From the NCBI GenBank assembly GCA_049965775.1, contig JBMFVX010000035.1, forward strand, positions 1-24,632: a DNA stretch of 24,632 bases. Reading direction: 5' to 3'. Every line of letters begins with the position of its first letter. Within the stretch, counting starts at the first letter, position 1. Source of the DNA: JABEVB01 sp049965775. GTDB lineage: Bacteria; Planctomycetota; Phycisphaerae; WQYP01. Shown one piece after another: positions 15,583-22,614 of this stretch. The translations under genes were made by a program, and so were the position numbers. The notes beneath the pieces were generated by a model. The model was not told the origin of the DNA. It saw nothing but the letters and a program-made list of their open reading frames with translations, and searched no databases.

Positions 15583-17928
15583 TTACTTGGGCCATACATG
15601 CAGCCCGTTGCCAAAGGTCAGCACTTTGTGATCAAAGTACCGGGCCTGCCACGCCTGCTCAAAGCGTTTTACAAAGGCGCGATAGCTCCAATTTTGGAGG
15701 TTTTCGGTGCGATTCCAAAGAATGCGAACCACGCGCGTGTTGACTGGTAATAACAAGCCCGCTTTCGAGATGGCCAACGGCTTGCCATCGGCCGAGGCGG
15801 CGGTCGCTGCAACATACCACGGAATATGCAGTCGCAGGCTTTTGGGCGAATGCCTGAAATGGCCATGAATGTGCAAGACCATGCCATGGCTGGTGAATAT
15901 CGCCCAGAGGCTTACAGTCCCAAAACGCGTTGGTGCACGATGCAGGGAGATGATGTCGCCCGGCTGTGTCCACTTTGGCGAAAGGACGGAAAAGATTTGA
16001 AGTGTATGGCCTTGCCCGCGGACAAGCATGTTCCGCACCATCGCAATATAATCGGCTGCGAACCAGCCATGCGGGGCAAGATCACTGCCAAAATCGCGGT
16101 TAGACCACGGTGGTGGACCGCACTCCCAGCCAGCCTGTGTTGCTGAGGTATGAACCAGTTCCGCATACAAATCGCGCAGAGCTGATCGCTGCTGTCCGCG
16201 GATGATAAATGATTCGGTATTGTCCATGCCGACATAATCATGCAACCTGCCACCGTATAGCAGCAGGCCTTCGCCATACTCGGCCAGGGTGTGTTGCAGG
16301 GTTCCGGTAACGAGCGGATCATTTGGCGAGAGTAATTCATGCGGATACAAAGCCAGCAGATTGCCCCAATCATGACCGCCTTTGACATCTAAGCCAGGTG
16401 GCATGTAATTGCCATCTGATGCACCAATTTGCCGTAACCGTGAAAATACGGCATGGTGATAATCGTTATACTCTTTTTGCCATGCTGCGGCGGTAGCTGT
16501 GTGACCAAGTGCCCGTGCCAAAAGAATGGCTTGGTGCAGACCGATGAGTCCGTAGAAATTGTCGCCGGTGACGTGTGCTGTTTTGTTGGGAAACTCATCA
16601 TCGTGCGGATTACCCGCCGGCAGCAAATGCAATGGATCTTGCTTGCGCGCCGCCTCAAGCCAGGCAACAGCCTTCTGCACATGCGGGAATGCCTCGCGGG
16701 CAAATTTCATGTCACCCGTAAGCTCAACATGCTGGCCAATGGCCCAGAGAGCCTGGCCCCAGCCGTCGTTCTGGCCGGATTGCGACATGAAATCGCCGTC
16801 AGGACTTTGTCGCTGGAAGAAATATCTCAGGCATTGGCGAGCGCGCCGGCTATGGCCCGTCAGGTCGTATGCTCTAACCATGTAGGAACCATCACGAAAC
16901 CAAAAGGCGTGGTATTGCAGTTTATTGACGTTTTGAATGTAGATCGGGCGTCCGCCGGGCTGCTCCGCGGGAAGGCGGTCGCGCGCCAGCATCAAATACA
17001 TCAGGCTGGCGCGAAAAGTAGCGACTACTTTTGGCTCGTGAAGACAAAGCTGCAGCCCGTGACCGCGTATTTGCTGTCGCCACCAAGTGCGGCATGCGTC
17101 AAGAGACGCCCGAAAGCTCAACTGATGTAGTTGCTGTAGCGCTGCGGCATTATCGGCTGCAATCGGATGCACCGGCATCTTGAATACAAACTCGGTCTGC
17201 TGTGCGGATTTGAGTTTAATGGTGTATTGAACCAGCAAAACGGGCGTATTGGCCGAGGCCTTTACCGTTTGTGGTTGGCGGTAGGCTTTACCTTGGGAGA
17301 TAAAGAGCTTCGGCTTAGCTTGCGTCGGAAACGTTAACATGACTTGATTAGAGCGCAACGCCATGCCGGACTTAAAGCTGTAAATCCAATGTGTATCAAA
17401 CTTTGGGCGTGAAGTAAGGGCGCGATGCCCCCACCCGTAGCTTAACGCCAAGGTAAGAATAGATGTCGTCGGCATCCCGCCCTCATTAAAGGCTTGGACC
17501 CGGATAAAATTAATGGGGGAACGGTACGGTTTTGCAGGGCTAAGTGCCCAACTGAACATGGTTACGTCGTAGCGCACAGAGCCATCATGGAAATGGTAAT
17601 GCACAATGGGCAGATATCCGCGTTCGAGTGTTCTGATGGGCGCCTTTACGCGCTGTTCAGTCTTGCCGGACATCAACATCAGATCGCACGAAGCTGTTTG
17701 CAGAGTACCGCTGGGGGTGACTTCGGTGCCGTTGCGCGCATCGGCAATGCCAATTTCAGTGGTCGGATACGTCCCCCAGGTAAATGGCCGGCCCGGGCCA
17801 TTCGGCAATATGCTGAACATCTTGCCGGCTGCTTTGGTGTTGGCAGCCCCCAGCGTTCCGGCGGCTAAAGCAACTAAACACACCAAAAAAAGTTTAATGC
17901 TCTTTGACTTAAATAGACCACCGCACAT
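15583..17928 (-). CDS. Secreted six-hairpin glycosidase-like protein (alpha/alpha barrel), family unassigned
   Basis: This 781-residue secreted protein has a signal peptide (residues about 8-34) and an N-terminal beta-sandwich (about 40-260). An (alpha/alpha)6-barrel region follows (about 295-640), then a C-terminal beta domain (about 645-745). The barrel contains HAFWFRDGSYMVRAYDLTGH (340-359), QNDGWGQALWAIG, HDWGNLLALYP and AGWECGPPPWSNRDFGSDLAPHGW (599-622). These are typical of six-hairpin glycosidases such as the rhamnosidase, GH15 and GH65-like groups. Asp346 and Glu602 are candidate catalytic acids, but I cannot name a GH family. The ATG at 17928 is chosen because AGGAGAT (17942-17936) is seven bases upstream; an in-frame TTG at 17952 would lie upstream of that site. 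A candidate promoter is at 18025-18053. It diverges from the alpha-L-fucosidase gene, suggesting a shared substrate. Confidence 0.82.
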   Translation of the reverse strand: MCGGLFKSKSIKLFLVCLVALAAGTLGAANTKAAGKMFSILPNGPGRPFTWGTYPTTEIGIADARNGTEVTPSGTLQTASCDLMLMSGKTEQRVKAPIRTLERGYLPIVHYHFHDGSVRYDVTMFSWALSPAKPYRSPINFIRVQAFNEGGMPTTSILTLALSYGWGHRALTSRPKFDTHWIYSFKSGMALRSNQVMLTFPTQAKPKLFISQGKAYRQPQTVKASANTPVLLVQYTIKLKSAQQTEFVFKMPVHPIAADNAAALQQLHQLSFRASLDACRTWWRQQIRGHGLQLCLHEPKVVATFRASLMYLMLARDRLPAEQPGGRPIYIQNVNKLQYHAFWFRDGSYMVRAYDLTGHSRRARQCLRYFFQRQSPDGDFMSQSGQNDGWGQALWAIGQHVELTGDMKFAREAFPHVQKAVAWLEAARKQDPLHLLPAGNPHDDEFPNKTAHVTGDNFYGLIGLHQAILLARALGHTATAAAWQKEYNDYHHAVFSRLRQIGASDGNYMPPGLDVKGGHDWGNLLALYPHELLSPNDPLVTGTLQHTLAEYGEGLLLYGGRLHDYVGMDNTESFIIRGQQRSALRDLYAELVHTSATQAGWECGPPPWSNRDFGSDLAPHGWFAADYIAMVRNMLVRGQGHTLQIFSVLSPKWTQPGDIISLHRAPTRFGTVSLWAIFTSHGMVLHIHGHFRHSPKSLRLHIPWYVAATAASADGKPLAISKAGLLLPVNTRVVRILWNRTENLQNWSYRAFVKRFEQAWQARYFDHKVLTFGNGLHVWPK

Positions 17929-18024
17929 ATTAAGTATCTCCTGGCGAAGCAAACTACGTTATTATTCTACATTGGCATTTTTGAGATGACGCGAGCGTAT
18001 AACACTTCCTTGCAACACAAAGTG

Positions 18025-18053
18025 ATTATAGAGCCGCCCCATATTATTTGCAA
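18025..18053 (-). promoter_or_regulatory. Candidate sigma-70-type promoter of the six-hairpin glycosidase gene
   Basis: On the minus strand TTGCAA (18053-18048) and a perfect TATAAT (18030-18025) are separated by exactly 17 bases. Transcription would begin about 90 bases upstream of the ATG at 17928. A TTGACA also occurs 28 bases upstream of the TATAAT, too far for a normal -35. Confidence 0.45.
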
Positions 18054-18088
18054 CGAGGTGTCAAACAATGATTTGCCGCTGTGACTTC

Positions 18089-18216
18089 CTAAGGAGCCTG
18101 TCCAAGTAACCAGCATGAGCGGCAATACTGGTGGTTGAACCGGCGTTTTTTTCATCCTGGCTGCATTTGCCACCCTGTATTGCTATGAAAAAGCATTACT
18201 CGGACAGGCTCCTAAG
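18089..18216. mobile_element. MITE-like element, 128 bp, with 21-bp terminal inverted repeats
   Basis: The left end (18089-18109, CTAAGGAGCCTGTCC...) and the reverse complement of the right end (18216-18196, CTTAGGAGCCTGTCC...) match at 19 of 21 bases. Inside, GGCAATACTGGTGG (18121-18134) is approximately mirrored by CCACCCTGTATTGCT, so the whole unit can fold into an imperfect long hairpin. It encodes no transposase. An internal stem followed by seven T (18128-18152) could act as a weak terminator on the plus strand. No clear target-site duplication is visible. It sits between the promoters of two divergent genes. It was probably mobilised in trans by a transposase elsewhere, which is an inference. 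Confidence 0.65.
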
Positions 18217-18258
18217 CACTTTTGGCAATGTGGCTGCGCAATGGAGTTCGCGTGATTC

Positions 18259-18276
18259 ATTGTGGTGTCACACAAT
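18259..18276. promoter_or_regulatory. 18-bp inverted repeat, possible operator upstream of the fucosidase gene
   Basis: ATTGTG (18259-18264) and CACAAT (18271-18276) are perfect inverted half-sites separated by six bases. The site is about 80 bases upstream of the TATAAT box at 18356. It recalls CRP-type half-sites (TGTG...CACA), but the spacing is two bases shorter than the CRP consensus, so I do not call it a CRP site. Confidence 0.35.
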
Positions 18277-18322
18277 ACCGGGCGCTGCTGCAATATTGTT
18301 TCATCGGTAACGTAACGCCTGC

Positions 18323-18361
18323 TTGACAAATCCGAACTTCGGGCAGATGCTTGCGTATAAT
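18323..18361 (+). promoter_or_regulatory. Fucosidase promoter region with perfect -10 and a palindrome
   Basis: TATAAT (18356-18361) is a perfect -10 box about 30 bases before the ATG at 18391. TTGACA (18323-18328) is a perfect -35 sequence but is 27 bases from it. Between them lies CCGAACTTCGG (18332-18342), a perfect 5+5 palindrome around one base. Either the -35 is not used, or the spacing depends on a DNA-bending regulator. A palindromic operator inside the promoter is plausible. Confidence 0.4.
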
Positions 18362-18390
18362 ATGTCGAGTTCCAATACGAAAGGTGGGTT

Positions 18391-20217
18391 ATGCAACGAC
18401 GCGCGTTTTGTAAGGCTTTAGTCGGTGCGGCCGCCGCTGCGGTTACTGCAACAACACTCAAACCGCATACACTGCGAGCTGCTGATGCGGCAGGCTCGAT
18501 TGCCTCAGGTTTTGATAAGCCCGGCGAAACCTACCCTGAGTTCTGCAATACGCCCGAACTAGACCGCACCTTTTATACGGTAAAGGGCCGAGACATCGTC
18601 GCCGAAAAACTCAATGAAAAGGCCTGGCGACCTACCGCTTGGGGTAATCCCCCAGCTCTGCCGGTTCCGGGCGGTTCGTGGGATGGCGTGCCCATGCGGA
18701 GCCCCTTTGCTAATCTGCATGGCCAAGGCCCGTACAAGCCAACTTATGATTCGCTCCTGCAGTACGACTGTCCCGAATGGTACCGCGATGCCAAGTTCGG
18801 TATCTGGAATCATTGGAGCCCCCAATGCGTGCCTGAAGATGGAGACTGGTACGCCNNNNNNNNNNCCCGCAACATGTATATTCAAAACTCCGGCCAATAC
18901 AAATATCAGTGCGAGCATTACGGCCATCCATCCAAGTTTGGCTATAAAGACCTGTGCGCCCAATGGACGTTGCTGAACTGGCAGCCGGAAGAACTCATGA
19001 AGCTTTACGTCAAAGCCGGCGCCAAGCTGTTCTTTGCTTTGGCCAATCACCACGATGGCTTTGACACCTGGCACTCCAAACACCATGAGTGGAATGCTCA
19101 CAACATTGGCCCCCATCGTGATGTGATAGGCACATGGGCCAAGGTAGCCCGTGCTCACGGCTTGCGGCTCGGTGTTACCGTACATCAGGCCCGCAACTGG
19201 TGGTGGTTTCAGCCATCGCACGGCGCTGACAAAACCGGCCCGCTCGCCGGTGTACCTTATGATGGCTGCCTGACCAAGGCTGATGGTAAAGATGCATGGT
19301 GGGAAGGCTACGACCCGCAGCAGCTCTACGGGGCCAAGCATCCGCATAACGCGCTGCCCGACTTCAGTTATGTTAAAAACTTTTACGACCGCACACGCGA
19401 CCTGGTGGACCAGCACAACCCGGACGTGCTGTATTTTGACAATGGCATGCTCCCGCTGGGCTGGGCTGGCATGAATATCGGTGCTTATTTCTACAATCGT
19501 AATCTAAAGCTCCACGGCGGCAAAATGCAGGGTGTGCTTAACATAAAAAACGTTCCTCAACACCTGCTTAAGGCGGTGGTTGCAGATATTGAGCGTGGAG
19601 TCTCCGGCGGCATCTTGCCGTACCCCTGGCAATCGGAAACCTGCATCGGCGACTGGCACTATCAGCGGGCTTTGTATAACCAACCCAGTGAGTATGGCGG
19701 GTATATGCACCCCCGCATTGTCATCCATTGGATGATTGACGCGGTGAGCAAAAACGGTACGTTCATTCTCAACATCCCCGGTAAGCCTGACGGCACCATA
19801 GACACCAAAGAAAAAGCCGTACTCAACCAGCTTGCGCAATGGTTCCCAATCAATGGCGAGGCCATTTATGCCACCCGTCCCTGGAAGATTTTTGGCGAAG
19901 GCGCCCTCAAGATCGCCAAAGGCTGGGGCAATGGCTATAACACAACAAAAAACCTGGGGGCCGACGACATCCGCTTCACCCGCAACAAGGCCGGTACGGC
20001 GGTGTACGCAATCTTCCTGGGTTGGCAGCCCAAAGAGTTTGTCATTCGCTCGTTCGGTTTGGCAGCCAATACCAAACCGGGCAAAGCCCTCTCTGTAGAA
20101 CTGCTTGGCAGCCACGAAAAGCTTTCGTGGAAGCAAACGGCCCAGTCGCTGACAATTACCGCGCCCAAGCATAAGCCGGGCGAATACGCTCATGCGTTTC
20201 GCGTTCGCTTTGCGTAA
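18391..20217 (+). CDS. Tat-exported GH29 alpha-L-fucosidase (contains an assembly gap)
   Basis: This enzyme should hydrolyse terminal alpha-L-fucose from glycans outside the cytoplasm. Residues 1-31 form a Tat signal (QRRAFCKALVGAAA). The GH29 barrel shows CPEWYRDAKFGIWNHWSPQCVPE-GDWYA (127-155), RNMYI and HYGHPSKFGYKDL (177-188), ANHHDGFDTWHSK (218-230) and LYFDNGM (347-353) with the likely nucleophile Asp350. A C-terminal beta-sandwich domain follows (about 500-608). The start ATG is preceded by AAGGTGG. Ten N at 18856-18865 put four undefined residues between GDWYA and RNMYI. In GH29 proteins these segments are normally contiguous, so the predicted length of 608 is probably four too long. 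It diverges from the six-hairpin glycosidase gene and converges on cysK. Confidence 0.93.
   Translation: MQRRAFCKALVGAAAAAVTATTLKPHTLRAADAAGSIASGFDKPGETYPEFCNTPELDRTFYTVKGRDIVAEKLNEKAWRPTAWGNPPALPVPGGSWDGVPMRSPFANLHGQGPYKPTYDSLLQYDCPEWYRDAKFGIWNHWSPQCVPEDGDWYAXXXXRNMYIQNSGQYKYQCEHYGHPSKFGYKDLCAQWTLLNWQPEELMKLYVKAGAKLFFALANHHDGFDTWHSKHHEWNAHNIGPHRDVIGTWAKVARAHGLRLGVTVHQARNWWWFQPSHGADKTGPLAGVPYDGCLTKADGKDAWWEGYDPQQLYGAKHPHNALPDFSYVKNFYDRTRDLVDQHNPDVLYFDNGMLPLGWAGMNIGAYFYNRNLKLHGGKMQGVLNIKNVPQHLLKAVVADIERGVSGGILPYPWQSETCIGDWHYQRALYNQPSEYGGYMHPRIVIHWMIDAVSKNGTFILNIPGKPDGTIDTKEKAVLNQLAQWFPINGEAIYATRPWKIFGEGALKIAKGWGNGYNTTKNLGADDIRFTRNKAGTAVYAIFLGWQPKEFVIRSFGLAANTKPGKALSVELLGSHEKLSWKQTAQSLTITAPKHKPGEYAHAFRVRFA
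18856..18865. other. Run of ten N (assembly gap) inside the fucosidase gene
   Basis: Ten undefined bases lie between TACGCC and CCCGCAAC. The frame is preserved only because 10 N plus two C make four codons. GH29 homology suggests no residues are missing, so the flanking contig ends probably overlap by two C and the true sequence reads TACGCCCGC. Confidence 0.9.
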
Positions 20218-20233
20218 AAGTGGCATGGTGAGC

Positions 20234-20247
20234 GGGAAACGCTTCCA
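20234..20247. promoter_or_regulatory. LacI/GalR-family operator-like palindrome
   Basis: Read on the minus strand the site is TGGAAGCGTTTCCC, which differs at one end base from the near-palindrome TGGAAGCGTTTCCA typical of LacI/GalR and CcpA-type operators with a central CG. It lies 16 bases after the fucosidase stop codon, with no promoter that it could obviously control. Chance occurrence is possible. Confidence 0.35.
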
Positions 20248-20354
20248 GTCGCGGCGGATGGCCAAAAAGAGCGACCAACTCGTTGAGTCAGTCGCAGCGG
20301 CAGCAGAACACGGCCGGGGCGTTGCGATTTGTCGGCAAAGCTATGCGCACGCAC

Positions 20355-20377
20355 ATTTGAAATTTGCGATTTCAAAT
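20355..20377. repeat. AT-rich perfect hairpin
   Basis: ATTTGAAAT (20355-20363) and ATTTCAAAT (20369-20377) make a 9-bp perfect stem with a five-base TTGCG loop between two convergent genes. It has no GC clamp or T-run, so it may be an RNA 3' stability element or a binding site rather than an intrinsic terminator. Confidence 0.4.
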
Positions 20378-20392
20378 TGACGCCTTGGCGTA

Positions 20393-20418
20393 GCCGCCGA
20401 TGGCGCAGGCGGCGTTTT
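20393..20418 (+). terminator. Probable terminator after the fucosidase gene
   Basis: GCCGCC (20393-20398) and GGCGGC (20408-20413) form a strong 6-bp stem with a nine-base loop, followed by GTTTTAT. The T-run is short and overlaps the cysK stop codon on the opposite strand. The stem would also be the first structure downstream of cysK on the minus strand. Confidence 0.45.
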
Positions 20419-21370
20419 ATACATCCAGGCCTTCAAACATGGCCGTGCTGATGTAGCGTTCGCCGGTGCTGCACATAATAGCGACGATGTTTTTGCCCTT
20501 CATCTCCGGCCGGGCGGCCACTTGGGCGGCGGCCCATATATTGGCCCCCGAGCTGATACCGGCCAAAATGCCCTCTTCACGGGCAAGCTTGCGGGCCCAT
20601 TCAAACGCATCCTCGTTGGTGCACTGTATCACTTCATCCACGAGGTCTACATGAAGGTTCTTGGGAATAAAGCCGGCGCCGGCTCCTTGAATTTTGTGTG
20701 GGCCGGGTTTGAGCGGCAGCCCCTGCTTGGTCTGTGTGATCACCGGCGAGTTGGAGGGTTCTACAGCAATGGCTCGAAACGCCGGATTGCGCTTTTTAAG
20801 TATGCTTGCTACACCCGTGATGGTGCCACCGGTGCCTACCGCCGAAACGATCGCGTCAATTTTACCATCCGTATCGCGCCAAATTTCTTCTGCGGTGGTC
20901 TTCTGGTGTATCTCAATATTTGCCGGATTATCAAACTGTTTGGCGATCAAGGCGTGTTTATCCGCGGCAGCCGCCTCGTTGCAGCGCCGAATAGCCCCTG
21001 GCATGCCTTCTGCGGCGGGGGTCAGTACCAGGTTGGCACCCATGATGCGAAGGAGTTTTCGGCGCTCCAGCGACATGCTCTCGGGCATGTACAGCGTGAG
21101 CTTATACCCTTTGGCCGCACACACAAACGCCAAAGCGATGCCGGTGTTGCCGCTGGTGGCTTCCATAACATGCGTGTCTTTGGTGAGTTGGCCGGACTTT
21201 TCGGCGGCTTCAATCATGGCCACGCCGATGCGGTCCTTTACGCTGGCGAGCGGATTAAAAAATTCGCACTTGGCATATACAGTAGCCTGCCCCGCCGGCA
21301 CCAACCGATTGATACGCACCATTGGTGTGTTGCCCATGGTTTTGGTGATGTCGGAAAATAGACGCGTCAT
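20417..21370 (-). CDS. cysK: Cysteine synthase (O-acetylserine sulfhydrylase)
   Basis: This PLP enzyme makes L-cysteine from O-acetylserine and sulfide in the cytoplasm. The 317-residue protein is of normal length. It shows GNTPMVRINR (13-22), the PLP lysine Lys45 in NPLASVKDRIG, the substrate loop TSGNTG (72-77), the phosphate loop GTGGT (179-183) and GISSGAN (271-277) near the pyridine nitrogen. These fit CysK rather than cystathionine beta-synthase, as there are no CBS domains. AAGGAG (21382-21377) is six bases upstream of the ATG. It is divergent from the CDGSH protein gene. A candidate promoter with a perfect TTGACA lies at 21402-21430. Confidence 0.95.
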   Translation of the reverse strand: MTRLFSDITKTMGNTPMVRINRLVPAGQATVYAKCEFFNPLASVKDRIGVAMIEAAEKSGQLTKDTHVMEATSGNTGIALAFVCAAKGYKLTLYMPESMSLERRKLLRIMGANLVLTPAAEGMPGAIRRCNEAAAADKHALIAKQFDNPANIEIHQKTTAEEIWRDTDGKIDAIVSAVGTGGTITGVASILKKRNPAFRAIAVEPSNSPVITQTKQGLPLKPGPHKIQGAGAGFIPKNLHVDLVDEVIQCTNEDAFEWARKLAREEGILAGISSGANIWAAAQVAARPEMKGKNIVAIMCSTGERYISTAMFEGLDV

Positions 21371-21401
21371 AAATTACTCCTTAAACACAGATATGCTTAG
21401 T

Positions 21402-21430
21402 AGGTTATGACTCCCAAGCGATGCTGTCAA
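21402..21430 (-). promoter_or_regulatory. Candidate cysK promoter
   Basis: On the minus strand a perfect TTGACA (21430-21425) is followed after 17 bases by TAACCT (21407-21402), a weak -10, with CATAAC overlapping it at a shorter spacing. The predicted leader would be about 25 bases and includes the AAGGAG ribosome binding site. Confidence 0.35.
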
Positions 21431-21461
21431 ACAAAAAACTTCCGCGGCCAATATTTTAGGT

Positions 21462-21467
21462 TATAAT
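21462..21467 (+). promoter_or_regulatory. -10 box of the CDGSH protein gene
   Basis: A perfect TATAAT lies 34 bases upstream of the ATG at 21502. No good -35 is present at 16-18 bases (CTTCCG at 17). It is back to back with the candidate cysK promoter. Confidence 0.35.
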
Positions 21468-21501
21468 CCACCCCCCAACGTTTGTATCAGGAGAAATAAC
21501 G

Positions 21502-21741
21502 ATGGCATCAGAACCGGTTGTCGCCCAAAAGGCCCCCTGTCCCGTGACCCTTGGGCCTGGCGAGTACTATTGGTGCGCCTGCGGCAAATCTAAAAACCAG
21601 CCATTCTGCGATGGCTCGCACGCCGGATCGGGCATTTCACCCGTTGCCTTTAAAATTGAAGCCGAGAAAAAGGTCTTCCTCTGCGGCTGCAAACACAGCG
21701 AGCATAAGCCCTTTTGCGATGGGTTTCATAAGAAGCTCTAA
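21502..21741 (+). CDS. Tandem CDGSH iron-sulfur domain protein
   Basis: This 79-residue protein carries two CDGSH-type [2Fe-2S] sites. The first is CACGKSKNQPFCDGSH (residues 25-40) and the second CGCKHSEHKPFCDGFH (61-76). Each offers three cysteines and one histidine, the ligand set of mitoNEET-like clusters. The second has Phe in place of Ser before the His, a common variant. With no membrane anchor it should be a soluble cytoplasmic protein. Roles proposed for the family are electron transfer, cluster transfer and redox sensing; the partner here is unknown. AGGAG stands eight bases upstream of the ATG. It is divergent from cysK, which links it loosely to sulfur metabolism by position only. 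Confidence 0.92.
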   Translation: MASEPVVAQKAPCPVTLGPGEYYWCACGKSKNQPFCDGSHAGSGISPVAFKIEAEKKVFLCGCKHSEHKPFCDGFHKKL

Positions 21742-21789
21742 GAGCAACCCCACAGACTCGAGGGCTTTTTCAGGACGGCGGCTGGCGCA

Positions 21790-22599
21790 TCACCCGGCGC
21801 GTATGGCCCGGCCATCCACCGCTGTAATAGATCCGTGCAGCACCGCCTGCGTGCGACCATCATGCGAAAGCAGCAAAGCGCCATCCGGGGCGAATCCGCC
21901 GGCTATGCCGCGGACTGTGCTGGCCTCCATTTGCAATTCAACCCGTCGCCCGCGCAAGGCATCGCGCCGGGCCGCACGCTCTACAACGGCCGCTTCGCCT
22001 TGCGCGGCCGCCAGCGCGATGGTGGCATCCAACTGCGTTAAAAACGCATCTAAAAACTCGGCACGGTCAAACCATCGCCCGGTAATATGAAGCAGACTGG
22101 TCGCGCGTGATCGCAAGTTGGCGGGCAGCAGCGCCAGGGGCGTGTTGAGATTGATGCCAATGCCAACAACCGCCGCCACCAAAGAGCCTTGCATGAGCGT
22201 TTGAGTGAGAATGCCGCAGATTTTGCGGTCATCAACCAGTACATCGTTGGGCCAGCGAAGCATCGCGCCGGTGATGCCGCGGCTTTCCAGAAGTTCGCAA
22301 ACGGCCAACCCGCCGGCAATGGACATACATCGCACAAACGCCGGCGGCGGCGAGCCAATGAGCAGGCTTACATAAAGCCCGCCTTCGGGACTTTGCCATG
22401 GCCGATTAAATTGCCCGCGCCCACCCAGTTGGCTTGAAGCCATAAACGCCAGCCGCGCAGAAGCAAGCTCACCCGCAGCCAGCAGCGAGCGAGCCTCAGC
22501 CAAAGCAATATCCTGAGTGGACTGCACCGGCCCGTAAGCAAAAATCTGCCACGCTCCGGGCGGATTGGTTCCGTCGCTGCTTTTGGAGGGTTGTCCCAT
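21790..22599 (-). CDS. birA: Biotin--[acetyl-CoA-carboxylase] ligase (BirA, catalytic form)
   Basis: BirA activates biotin to biotinyl-AMP and transfers it to the biotin carrier lysine of carboxylases. The protein of about 269 residues has the biotin/adenylate loop GGRGQFNRPW, SPEGGLYVSLL, the RWPNDVLVDDRKICGIL core and GIGINLN, followed by the small C-terminal SH3-like domain. The N-terminal winged-helix DNA-binding domain of E. coli BirA is absent, so this is a ligase without repressor function. I prefer the ATG at 22599, which has GGAG ten bases upstream; the ATG at 22608 is in frame but lies almost on top of that site. It starts 15 bases after the TIM-barrel gene and is likely in one operon with it. 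Confidence 0.9.
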   Translation of the reverse strand: MGQPSKSSDGTNPPGAWQIFAYGPVQSTQDIALAEARSLLAAGELASARLAFMASSQLGGRGQFNRPWQSPEGGLYVSLLIGSPPPAFVRCMSIAGGLAVCELLESRGITGAMLRWPNDVLVDDRKICGILTQTLMQGSLVAAVVGIGINLNTPLALLPANLRSRATSLLHITGRWFDRAEFLDAFLTQLDATIALAAAQGEAAVVERAARRDALRGRRVELQMEASTVRGIAGGFAPDGALLLSHDGRTQAVLHGSITAVDGRAIRAG

Positions 22600-22614
22600 C
22601 GAAGGCATGCTCCA

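Larger units (their letters stand above)
17929..18390. promoter_or_regulatory. 462-bp divergent intergenic region between the six-hairpin glycosidase and fucosidase genes
   Basis: This region separates two exported carbohydrate enzymes that point away from each other. From left to right it holds the Shine-Dalgarno and promoter of the minus-strand gene, a MITE-like element (18089-18216), an 18-bp inverted repeat (18259-18276) and the fucosidase promoter region (18323-18361). No protein-coding gene is supported. Frames crossing it on the minus strand have no recognisable content. Confidence 0.6.
20218..20416. other. Convergent intergenic region between the fucosidase and cysK genes
   Basis: No gene is visible in these 199 bases. 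They contain a LacI-type operator-like palindrome (20234-20247), an AT-rich perfect hairpin ATTTGAAAT/ATTTCAAAT with a TTGCG loop (20355-20377), and a GC-rich terminator hairpin (20393-20418). Confidence 0.5.

Noticed and set aside
16453..17130. 225-residue open frame on the plus strand inside the six-hairpin glycosidase gene
   Set aside because: It lies wholly antisense to a protein with clear domain motifs, has no recognisable domain and lacks a convincing ribosome binding site.
17967..18173. Minus-strand 68-residue frame through the MITE-like element, considered as a transposase remnant
   Set aside because: The translated sequence shows no transposase motif, and the element's symmetry explains the DNA better.
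18259..18276. CRP binding site
   Set aside because: The half-sites resemble TGTG/CACA, but the spacing is two bases too short for the CRP consensus.
18559..19416. 285-residue minus-strand frame across the N gap
   Set aside because: It is antisense to the GH29 fucosidase and crosses undefined bases.
20522..21410. Long plus-strand frames (up to 279 residues) opposite cysK
   Set aside because: They are antisense to an unmistakable cysteine synthase. Their length comes from GC-rich codon use.
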